From the NCBI GenBank assembly GCA_964409645.1, contig CAYPEK010000048.1:1-31378 (forward strand): DNA of 31,378 nucleotides, written 5' to 3'. This stretch comes from CAYPEK01 sp964409645 (lineage in GTDB: Bacteria; UBP15; UBA6099). Below are positions 16,149-24,100 of the stretch, piece by piece. Every line of letters starts with the position of its first letter. The first letter of the stretch is position 1. The position numbers and the translations under genes are program-made. The notes below the pieces were generated by a model. That model worked only from the letters and a program-made list of their open reading frames with translations, was not told where the DNA came from and searched no databases.

Positions 16149-16503
16149 CCGTTAGCTCCTCCTCACGCATTTTGTTAACCGCATCCTCCACGCTACCGAA
16201 TATCGACAGAATTTTGCTGAGCTGCAATATTTCAAAAAGTTCCCGCAATCTCTCGTCTTTGGCAACAATCGCCATATCTCCGCCAAGCCTCCTCGTATAT
16301 AATAACAGAGGCACAAGCATTCCTAAACTTATACTGTCCATAAATTTAACACGAGATAAGTCTAAAACAACAATATTGTTAAAATCGCTTATTGCATTCT
16401 TGACCTTGCCGAACACATCCTCGTAATTGCTGAACTGTATCACATCGACAAGAATCGCAATCACTCTGACTTCATCGTAGTCTTTGACGAGCGTATAAAG
16501 CAT
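16132..16503 (-). CDS. STAS-domain protein 2 (anti-sigma factor antagonist-like)
   Basis: This is a 123-residue single STAS domain, paralogous to STAS protein 1. The switch motif is VKFMDSISLGMLVPLL with Asp56-Ser57, again with Ser where SpoIIAA has Gly60. The segments LDLSRVKFMD, LYTRRLGGDMAIVAKD and ELFEILQLSKILSIFGSVED match the usual strand-helix order. The C-terminus adds an acidic EELTDGGGD tail. GAGGT lies seven bases before the ATG at 16503. It heads the cassette STAS2 - small protein - STAS1 and faces the divergent small gene at 16687. Signalling through a serine kinase and phosphatase encoded elsewhere is likely but not shown. Confidence 0.88.
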   Translation of the reverse strand: MLYTLVKDYDEVRVIAILVDVIQFSNYEDVFGKVKNAISDFNNIVVLDLSRVKFMDSISLGMLVPLLLYTRRLGGDMAIVAKDERLRELFEILQLSKILSIFGSVEDAVNKMREEELTDGGGD

Positions 16504-16607
16504 TCATCAGACCTCGTTGTCAGATAATATCAAATAACGAGTCGGATTTACAATGACTCTGTTTATATATTCGGTATAATTCATTGATTACTTTAGCGAG
16601 ATGATAC

Positions 16608-16626
16608 CTCAAAAAGAAATTTTGAG
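16608..16626. promoter_or_regulatory. Hairpin or inverted repeat in the divergent region
   Basis: CTCAAAA at 16608-16614 and TTTTGAG at 16620-16626 form a perfect 7-base inverted repeat with a 5-base loop, between the divergent STAS cassette and the small gene at 16687. A consensus-like TATAAT lies at 16575-16580 on the plus strand, without a convincing -35. The region probably holds both promoters. Confidence 0.3.
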
Positions 16627-16686
16627 TTAAAATTGACGTGGCTAACTGAAAAATGAAGAGAATTTCAACCGGCAGGTCGGCAGGCA

Positions 16687-16950
16687 ATGCACATCAAATC
16701 GCTTCGTATAAAGCAAACAGGCGACGATCAGGCAAAAATCGAAGCCACGATTGCAGATGAAAGCCAAGTATTGTCGGAATCTCACTTGCTGATTCTTTAT
16801 TTTCACGATGAAGAGAACCGGATACGCGATCGTATAAACATCAGGGTTAAACCGGCAAAACCGGGTGCGGATGTATCTGTCAGCACAATGTTCAGACTTA
16901 AGAACGCCTCCTTCTTCACTTACACGGCAAGCCTTGAAAAATCCTCTTAA
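16687..16950 (+). CDS. Small unknown beta-rich protein
   Basis: This 87-residue product matches no family I know with confidence. It has no signal peptide or membrane segment. The pattern of short strands (SLRIKQTG, AKIEATIADE, HLLILYFHDEENRIRDRINI, then VSVSTMFRLKN and FFTYTASLE) suggests a single Ig-like or FxLYF-type beta sandwich. An AGG-containing stretch lies about nine bases before ATG 16687. The gene is divergent from the STAS cassette and could share regulation with it. A weak terminator-like hairpin overlaps its stop codon. Gene status is probable because the coding composition looks normal and no other feature explains the stretch. Confidence 0.55.
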   Translation: MHIKSLRIKQTGDDQAKIEATIADESQVLSESHLLILYFHDEENRIRDRINIRVKPAKPGADVSVSTMFRLKNASFFTYTASLEKSS

Positions 16951-16966
16951 TAAGGCTATATTTTTT
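16930..16966 (+). terminator. Possible weak intrinsic terminator
   Basis: AGCCTT at 16930-16935 pairs with AAGGCT at 16952-16957 across a 16-base loop and is followed by ATATTTTTT. The stem is short and partly inside the upstream coding sequence, so efficiency is doubtful. Confidence 0.35.
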
Positions 16967-16970
16967 AGTC

Positions 16971-17032
16971 CGGCACATTAGGACCGATTTCGTCATTTTT
17001 GATCGGTCGTAAAGGGTGATTTTGCTGTGCCG
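16971..17032 (+). promoter_or_regulatory. Potentially structured leader of the homoserine dehydrogenase mRNA
   Basis: Two nested perfect stems can form: CGGCACA at 16971-16977 with TGTGCCG at 17026-17032 (outer), and GACCGAT at 16982-16988 with ATCGGTC at 17002-17008 (inner). The single-stranded AAAGGGTGATTTTGC lies between them. The structure ends about ten bases before the AAGGAG ribosome site at 17043. It matches no riboswitch class I know. It could be an attenuator, a translational control element or a regulator-protein site. Confidence 0.4.
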
Positions 17033-17056
17033 CATCGAATCTAAGGAGTATTAGTC

Positions 17057-18331
17057 ATGAAAGAAATCAACATCGGCTTATTCGGCTTCGGAACCGTCGG
17101 GGGGGGCGTTGTCGATACCATCAACCGCAATAGCGGAATAATTACGGAAAAGACAGGCGTCCGTCTCAAACTCAAGAAAATAGTCGATATCGACATAAAA
17201 AGAGACAGAGGAATTCCACTCGGGAAAGCCACTCTGAGCAAAAATAAATCCGACATATTGGACGATGAGTCTATCAGTATTGTCATAGAGCTGATCGGTG
17301 GCGCCGGAATAGCGAGAGAGATAGTCACCGAAGCGCTCAAAAAGAAGAAGCATGTTGTGACAGCCAATAAAGAGCTGATTGCACGACATGGCATGGAACT
17401 GGAATCCATCGCGCGGAAAAACGGAGTTATGCTGTTGTTCGAAGCAGCGGTCGGCGGCGGAATACCGATACTCACACCGCTTTTGACATGCCTCCGTGCA
17501 AATAAAATCAACCGCGTAATGGGGATTGTTAACGGGACAACAAATTTCATTTTAACTCAGATGGAATCCGCGGGAGCAGACTTTTCGGATGTGCTGAAGG
17601 AAGCTCAGTCTCGTGGGTATGCGGAAGCCGATCCCACCAACGACGTCGAAGGTTTCGATGCGGCGTATAAAGCGGTGGTGCTCGCCGCCGCCGCGTTCGG
17701 CAAATATGTGAACGTGGGAAAAATATTCCGCGAAGGAATCACAAAAATCAGCGGCGACGAAATGAAGTTTGCAAATGAACTAGGATACACTATCAAATTG
17801 CTCGCCACTCTTGAGAATCTGAAAGACTGCATCGACGTCAGAGTGCATCCAGCGCTGCTTCCTAAGTCGCACCCGCTCGCATCCGTCCACGGTGTTCTTA
17901 ATGCGGTTTATGTCGAAGGCAAGCCCATAGGGCCGTTAATGTTCGTAGGCGAAGGCGCCGGTCCATCCGCGACAAGCAGCGCAGTTGTCGGAGACGCGAT
18001 CGCTATTGCAACCGGTTGCAATGATAACGATAGAAGGCCGGATGTATTCGTAAAATCCGAGCTCGCTCCCATAGAGAAAATCAGAAATGCGTTCTATATC
18101 AGAATGCGTGTCGCGGACAAGTCCGGTGTTCTCGCCGAAACCGCGAAATGTTTCGGCCAATCAAAAGTCAGCATCGCCTCCATGATGCAGAGGCTTACGG
18201 CAAACGGACACGCCGAGATAGTTTGGCTGACACACAAAACAACCGAAGGCGCTCTTAAAGAAGCGATCGGCAAGATCAAAAAGCTTAAATGCGTTGACGA
18301 GGTAGTATCGGTTATAAGAGTTTACGAATAG
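17057..18331 (+). CDS. hom: Homoserine dehydrogenase with ACT domain
   Basis: This enzyme reduces aspartate semialdehyde to homoserine with NAD(P)H, the branch point to threonine and methionine. The 424-residue length is that of the monofunctional enzyme with an ACT domain. The nucleotide-binding motif is GLFGFGTVGGGV (8-19), VTANKELIA includes the conserved Lys105, NGTTNFIL lies at 159-166, and the catalytic Asp201/Lys205 pair lies in VEGFDAAYK. The C-terminal ACT domain (about 344-424; MRVADKSGVLAETAKCFGQS) normally senses threonine. AAGGAG precedes ATG 17057 by nine bases. A potentially structured leader lies upstream, and the next gene is a proposed homoserine kinase, so feedback and expression control of threonine synthesis are both plausible. 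Confidence 0.96.
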   Translation: MKEINIGLFGFGTVGGGVVDTINRNSGIITEKTGVRLKLKKIVDIDIKRDRGIPLGKATLSKNKSDILDDESISIVIELIGGAGIAREIVTEALKKKKHVVTANKELIARHGMELESIARKNGVMLLFEAAVGGGIPILTPLLTCLRANKINRVMGIVNGTTNFILTQMESAGADFSDVLKEAQSRGYAEADPTNDVEGFDAAYKAVVLAAAAFGKYVNVGKIFREGITKISGDEMKFANELGYTIKLLATLENLKDCIDVRVHPALLPKSHPLASVHGVLNAVYVEGKPIGPLMFVGEGAGPSATSSAVVGDAIAIATGCNDNDRRPDVFVKSELAPIEKIRNAFYIRMRVADKSGVLAETAKCFGQSKVSIASMMQRLTANGHAEIVWLTHKTTEGALKEAIGKIKKLKCVDEVVSVIRVYE

Positions 18332-18367
18332 CAATTGTTTCCAAATAATTCATAACGGCGCGATAAC

Positions 18368-19558
18368 ATGAAGAAAACAATGATAATCATCGGAGACGGG
18401 ATGTCTGACCTTCCCGTCGATCAACTCGGCGGCCTGACGCCGCTTGAAGCCTCGGAAATCCCGAACATGGACAGGCTGGCACAGAGCGGCGTGGTCGGCC
18501 TCACTCGAAACGTTCCCGAAGGCATGGAGCCCGGAAGCGACGTGGCGATAATGTCCATCATGGGATATAACCCAAAGGAGTGTTACACGGGAAGAGGCCC
18601 GATTGAAGCAGCGAGTATCGGTGTCGATATTAAATCCGACGAGACCGCTTTCCGATGTAATCTGATATCAGTGGAAGAAGATATTCTCTCCGACTACAGC
18701 GGCGGCCACATCGAAACGGAAGATGCGGCGCAACTGATTGCCGCCCTGCAGGAAGCCGGGCTGTCCCCCGACTCGAAATTTATTTCCGGAGTCAGTTTCA
18801 GGCATCTTTTATTGCTGAAAGGCGACTTTACGAGCACGAAAACATATCCGCCACACGATCATATCGGCGGGAAGTGGACGGAATGGCTGCCAACCGGCGC
18901 GGGCTCTGAAAAACTGATTGAAATCATTAAAAAATCACAGTCAGTCCTTAATGAACATCCATTGAACATACGAAGAAAGGCCGCCGGAAAAGCGCCCGCC
19001 AATTCAGCATGGCCGTGGAGCGGCGGCATCTCTCCGCGAATGCTTCCGTACTCTGAAAAGTATGGAGTTACCGGTTCCGTTATTTCCGCAGTCGATCTCG
19101 TTCAGGGGCTCGGAAGAATCGCGGGGCTGGACATTATAAAAGTTGCCGGTGCGACCGGAATGGTGGATACAAATTACGAAGGCAAGGTCGCCGCCGCTCT
19201 TTCGGCAATTCACGATAAGGATTTGGTTGTTCTTCACCTCGAAGGCACGGACGAAGCCGCGCACATGGGCAGTCTGGAACTGAAGATGGAAGGCATTCGC
19301 AGATTGGACCGCCTTGTTGTCGGCCCGGTGTCGGAATACATGAAGAAATTCGACGATTATGTGGTTCTCATACTTCCGGACCACCCGACTCCGATTTCCA
19401 TCCGGACACATACTTCGGACGCCGTGCCGTTCCTGATCTGCTCGCCAAAGCCGCCGTTCTCTTCAAAAACGGTCGATGCCTTTTCGGAACGAACAGCCGC
19501 CTCTACGGGATTAATAATAGACAACGGATATGAACTTTTAGGCCGTTTGCTAAAATAA
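18368..19558 (+). CDS. aPGM-like protein, proposed homoserine kinase
   Basis: The 396-residue product belongs to the archaeal-type cofactor-independent phosphoglycerate mutase branch of the alkaline phosphatase superfamily. It has metal-binding Asp10 in IIGDGMSDLP, the presumed phospho-accepting Ser57 in EPGSDVAIMSIMGYNP, YTGRGPIEAAS, and the late metal ligands in LEGTDEAAHMG and LPDHPTPISIRTHTSD. A bacterial subfamily of these proteins next to hom or thrC has been proposed to replace ThrB as homoserine kinase. The gene starts 36 bases after hom on the same strand, which supports that role; no GHMP-type thrB is present in the window. Phosphoglycerate mutase activity remains the alternative. 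The ribosome site is weak. Confidence 0.85.
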   Translation: MKKTMIIIGDGMSDLPVDQLGGLTPLEASEIPNMDRLAQSGVVGLTRNVPEGMEPGSDVAIMSIMGYNPKECYTGRGPIEAASIGVDIKSDETAFRCNLISVEEDILSDYSGGHIETEDAAQLIAALQEAGLSPDSKFISGVSFRHLLLLKGDFTSTKTYPPHDHIGGKWTEWLPTGAGSEKLIEIIKKSQSVLNEHPLNIRRKAAGKAPANSAWPWSGGISPRMLPYSEKYGVTGSVISAVDLVQGLGRIAGLDIIKVAGATGMVDTNYEGKVAAALSAIHDKDLVVLHLEGTDEAAHMGSLELKMEGIRRLDRLVVGPVSEYMKKFDDYVVLILPDHPTPISIRTHTSDAVPFLICSPKPPFSSKTVDAFSERTAASTGLIIDNGYELLGRLLK

Positions 19559-19592
19559 TCATATAATTTGATTAAATTTTTTGTAGCGTCCC

Positions 19593-19601
19593 TGTTATAA
19601 T
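19593..19601 (+). promoter_or_regulatory. Extended -10 promoter element upstream of tilS
   Basis: TGTTATAAT is a perfect extended -10 (TGnTATAAT) in the AT-rich 71-base gap before tilS. No good -35 is present at the usual distance. It would start transcription near 19608. Confidence 0.45.
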
Positions 19602-19629
19602 ATTTATTGATCATTTTATTTAGGTTGAA

Positions 19630-21075
19630 ATGCTGATGGTTGACCCAACCGGACAAATATTGGAAAGAGCTCTCGACCTTCATCGGCGAAGAGGCTTGTT
19701 TCCGGAAGGCGGGCGAATAATCGCCGGAGTATCCGGAGGCGCGGATTCATCATGCATGCTTCACGTTCTTTTAACTCTCCGGGAACAGCTTTTGTTCGAT
19801 GTTGTAGTGGCACACCTGAATCATGGCGTGAGAGGCGCAGAATCGGATGCCGATGCGGCATTCGTAGAATCGATCGCAAAAAAGTATGGAGTAGAGTTTA
19901 TATCCGACAAGCTGACTCAGAAGGACATGCAATATGCCAGACGAAGGTCTCCAGAGGCGGCGTGGCGCGAACTGAGATGTAAATTCCTGCACGATGCAGC
20001 GCGCGCTAAAAAAGCGGCGCGAGTGGCTCTTGGGCACAATGCCGACGATCAGGCTGAAACAATTCTGTTGCGCTTGATCCGCGGCTCATCACCGACAGGA
20101 ATACTTGGAATGGACTCGATTTACGGGATGGTCATAAGGCCCCTTCTGACCACCACTCGCAAGGAGATCGAACAGTACTGCGAAATACACAAACTCGAAT
20201 TCAGGAACGATTCGAGCAACAACGACCTGAGATTTCCGCGCAACAGAGTAAGGCATAAGCTCATCCCGTTTCTTTCCGAAGAATTTAATCCGCGAGCGCG
20301 AGAGAATATATTCAGATTTTCCGATATGCTTCGCGCCGATATTGATTTCGTGGAAACAATGGCCGATGCAGCTCTCGCTGAAGCGATGATAGTCAGAACT
20401 GAAGAAAAAATAGTTCTGCGCTCCGAATCATTGAGTCTTCAGACGCCGCTGCTTACCCGCGTTTTGAGAAATGCGGCATTGAGACTGCTCGGCACAGACG
20501 GCTGGAGGCTTGACGCGTCTCACATTGAAGCTATGTCCAACATTGTAAAAACCCCCGGAGCCGGCAAGGTTGCAGTGCTCCCCTGCTCTATCAGAATGGT
20601 CAAGAAATACGAAACTATAGAGATATGGCGGCAAACAGTCGTGGAGACAAAAGATGTCGATGAAAACGAACTGATCGAATCCGCCGTTTTGATACATGAG
20701 GGCGTTTCCGTTCCCGAAGGCTTTCCAGTGGAATTTGAAATGAGCCTGATCGATAATGACGGAGAAACGGACATTTTTAAGAATAGCGACTTAAACACGG
20801 CTTTCTTCGACCGTTCAAAACTCGGAGAATCGTTGATTGTCAGATACTGGGAAAAAGGCGATACATTTCAGCCACTCGGCATGAACGGCGCCAAGAAACT
20901 TTCGGACTTTTTCATAGACGGACAGATTGACCGTTCCGCGCGGTCAAAAGTACCGCTATTGCTGAACGGCAACGACATTATTTGGGTTGTCGGCCACAGA
21001 TCGTCGCATCAATTCAGGGTAACGGAAGAAACCAAGACAATACTGAAAATCTCCGCCAAGACTATTAATAATTAA
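19630..21075 (+). CDS. tilS: tRNA(Ile)-lysidine synthetase
   Basis: TilS joins lysine to C34 of tRNA-Ile2 with anticodon CAU using ATP, so that the tRNA reads AUA and is charged with Ile. The 481-residue protein has full length. The N-terminal PP-loop ATPase motif is GVSGGADSS (33-41), followed by VAHLNHGVRGAESDAD, the LGHNADDQAETILLRL segment and RNDSSNNDLRFPRNRVRH. The C-terminal TilS_C domain is seen in RYWEKGDTFQPLGMNGAKKLSDFF. An AGG-containing site lies five bases before ATG 19630. It probably has its own promoter. A partial CAU tRNA at the window end is a likely substrate. No ftsH or hpt, frequent neighbours, is present. Confidence 0.96.
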   Translation: MLMVDPTGQILERALDLHRRRGLFPEGGRIIAGVSGGADSSCMLHVLLTLREQLLFDVVVAHLNHGVRGAESDADAAFVESIAKKYGVEFISDKLTQKDMQYARRRSPEAAWRELRCKFLHDAARAKKAARVALGHNADDQAETILLRLIRGSSPTGILGMDSIYGMVIRPLLTTTRKEIEQYCEIHKLEFRNDSSNNDLRFPRNRVRHKLIPFLSEEFNPRARENIFRFSDMLRADIDFVETMADAALAEAMIVRTEEKIVLRSESLSLQTPLLTRVLRNAALRLLGTDGWRLDASHIEAMSNIVKTPGAGKVAVLPCSIRMVKKYETIEIWRQTVVETKDVDENELIESAVLIHEGVSVPEGFPVEFEMSLIDNDGETDIFKNSDLNTAFFDRSKLGESLIVRYWEKGDTFQPLGMNGAKKLSDFFIDGQIDRSARSKVPLLLNGNDIIWVVGHRSSHQFRVTEETKTILKISAKTINN

Positions 21076-21109
21076 TCGTTATTTCATTTGATGAATTTGA
21101 TAATTATTA
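21066..21109. terminator. AT-only inverted repeat between convergent genes
   Basis: TAATAATTA at 21066-21074 pairs with TAATTATTA at 21101-21109, and a smaller hairpin (TTCAT-TTG-ATGAA) lies inside. It spans the convergent ends of tilS and the giant gene. It contains no GC pairs in the outer stem, so terminator function is weakly supported. Confidence 0.25.
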
Positions 21110-24100
21110 TGGACCGCCGACGGGAGCTATAAACTCAACGATACGGTTTCCGTAGAAATCGGCAACCCACAAATTGTACGTGTTAGGCTTTATCGATATC
21201 CCCATCGGGCTTCGTATTTTTCCCAACGGAAGGTCAGCGGTGCTTACAACATTCAGAAGAGTACCGGAGATATCGAATATCAGTATCCTACTGTTTCCAG
21301 TATCCGCAACATAAACATTTCCTGCCGCATCCACAGTCAGATCAGTCGGATTATTCATGTAATAATACCCGGAGCCGTACCCCAATCCCAACTTCGCCGA
21401 TGCTACTTCAGTACCGCTCGAATCATAAGCCCTCACGATATGGCTTGAGCTGTCCGACACATAGATATATCCATTCGACGGATTGTAAACCACTCCATGA
21501 GCTCCATGCGCGCTGAAAGAACTCAAGACATTGCCGCTCGAAGGATCAATCGTATAGACCTTGTCCGTTAATGAGGATGCAAGTATATTTCCGCCCGCGC
21601 CCCATCCCAGTTTCCATACTTGAGAAGCCGTGAATGCTCTTTGAGTAACACCATCGCTCGTTGTTGCTTCAAGAACTCTATTTACATAATCAGCAACATA
21701 TATTTTTCCGGAATTGTACAATATTCCGGAGGGAGCTTTATAGTTCTCAAGATTCAATCCATAGCTGCCCCATGTCGTATAAAAAGTGCAGTCTTCGTCA
21801 AACACTGATATTCTGTTGTTGTCGGTGTCGGCAACATAAATATAATTCACGGTTTTGCCGGACACCGTATCACCGATTACAAGATCGCCCGGCCTGTTCA
21901 AAAATCCGGGGGTGCTTGGCGGATAATAAACATCAGGATCGTCATTGGCCCCACAAACTTTTCCACCGGTATATTGCGTCTTAAATGACGCGGAACTGAC
22001 CTGATTCGAATAATCGCTCTCGATGTCAACAGGCGCGGGAATCCAAGCTTTAATCTTATAATAATACGTTACAAAATTTGTTACCGCCGTGTCATCGTAT
22101 GTCGTATCGCCTAAATTAGTGGTGTAAGTCGGAGTGGTTGGGAACGAACTTGGGTCTTGAGTTCGATAAATTTTATACTGTAAACTCGCGGGGTCCAGAG
22201 GTCTTCCGTCTTCATACGTCGTTACGGCATTCCACGAGAGATGTATCTGGCTAACCTGCCCCGCGGCCACCAAAACAGGAGCGGTCGGCCGGGAGCTGCT
22301 TACGCCGATTGTTCCCGTATAGTCAATAATTCCACTTCCGGCATCGGCCTTAATTGTTCCGCTCGTAGCTTCATTCAACGGTTGGAAAAGAGATGATGTG
22401 GAAGGTCCGGCTGCAATAGGATCAAGTGTGCCTGTTACAGACCACGTAACGCTTTGAGCGCCTATGCAGTTATTGTATGCGTCATATCCGACTGCATAGG
22501 ATGTCAAAATGTCTCCGACGTTCATCGAATGATTGCCGATCTCGATTCCGCCGCCGCCACAACCCGCCGCGTCGAGAATCTTTACGCCGGCAAGCGGCCC
22601 CGTAGTCCATGTCGGGCTTGCAACGTCTATAGTCTTTCCTTTCACCACACCCTGTGCTGCCTGCAGATAAATCGGGCCTTCCGGCACTGTATCGGTCAAA
22701 TTTGCGGTTGCGGCACCTGATACAAAGCTCGCGCCAGATAATGTTCCCGTTCCCGAACCGCCCGGTGTTACACCACTTCCGCTCCAGACAAGTTTCGAAA
22801 GCGTGCCGTTAAGGCATGATAGAGATACATTTGAATTGAAGTCTGTTTTTAGATTCCCATAAATATCATAAGCGGTAATTGTGGCAACCGTCGATTGTCC
22901 CGCTGCGATAGGCCCGACAGGCGAAGCGGAAATAGTCAACGAGCCGAGCGCGCCGGGAGTCCAGTTTATATTCTGTGACTGGCCTGAGTATAACGTAACA
23001 TTTTCAGCAACTACGACTTTTACACCGGAATCGATTTTCGTATCGGTAACAGCAACGTATTCATAAATTCCATTTGTGAACACGCTTCCGCTTAATGTCG
23101 CGGTATATGTGGGAGAACCGTTGTCCGTAATGCCCGTCCCGCTCCACGTAAAACCACTCAAAGTTCCGCCTGTTTGCGATATTGTTATTCCGTTCGGATT
23201 CGAATATCCCGTTATCGTATTTTCATATTGATCTTTCGCCGTGATGGATACGTTCACGGAATTGCCCACTACAGCGCTTGTTGAAGCCGCTGTTACATTA
23301 AAATGCTGAAGCGGTCCGGGGTCCCACGTCACATTGTTTAATGTGCCGGAAAGAGTTGCTCCCGTATCCTGCTCGTAAATTGTTATATTGATAGTTTCCG
23401 CGGTTGTATTTCTGACCTTAACAGTTGCCATTCCGCCGGAAAAATTCCCTCCTGCCAAAGCTCCGTTGCCGGGAGGAGTATGAGAAACACCGGTTCCACT
23501 CCATTGTATGGTTGCCGCGGTTCCCGTGGTCGTTAAGACAATATCGGCGGTGTTGTTATAATTTGACAGTAAATTACCATCTATGTCATAAGCCGATATC
23601 GTAATTTCCGCATCATCCCCGGCTGAAGGATTTCCCGGAGGACTTATCTTCGCAAGAACAAAGTGATCCAGCGCTCCGAGATTCCATGTTACACCGGTTG
23701 ACGTACCGGTTACGCCGGTCGTCTTTTCAGTTACCTTGAACTTTATGTTGGCATCGTCTGATGCATCCCTGACTTTGAACAATCCTACTCCGTTCGTGAA
23801 TATTCCGCTTCCTGAATTTATCGACGCCGTTCCGGGGCCTGTTGATGAAATTCCGGTGCCGCTGTAAGTCAAATCCGACGGGTCACCCGGAGGAGTGCTT
23901 GGATCATAAGTAATATTAAACCCGTTCGAGTTCGAGAAATTAGTGCATACATTATCGTATAAATCATATACGGTTATCTGTATATTCGCATCGGTGTTAA
24001 TCGCGATAGGCGGCACAGAATTCGTCCATACAACCGCCAGATGATCCGGATTACCAACCGTCCATGTTATGTTACCGGACGTCCCAATTTTTGAATTGGC

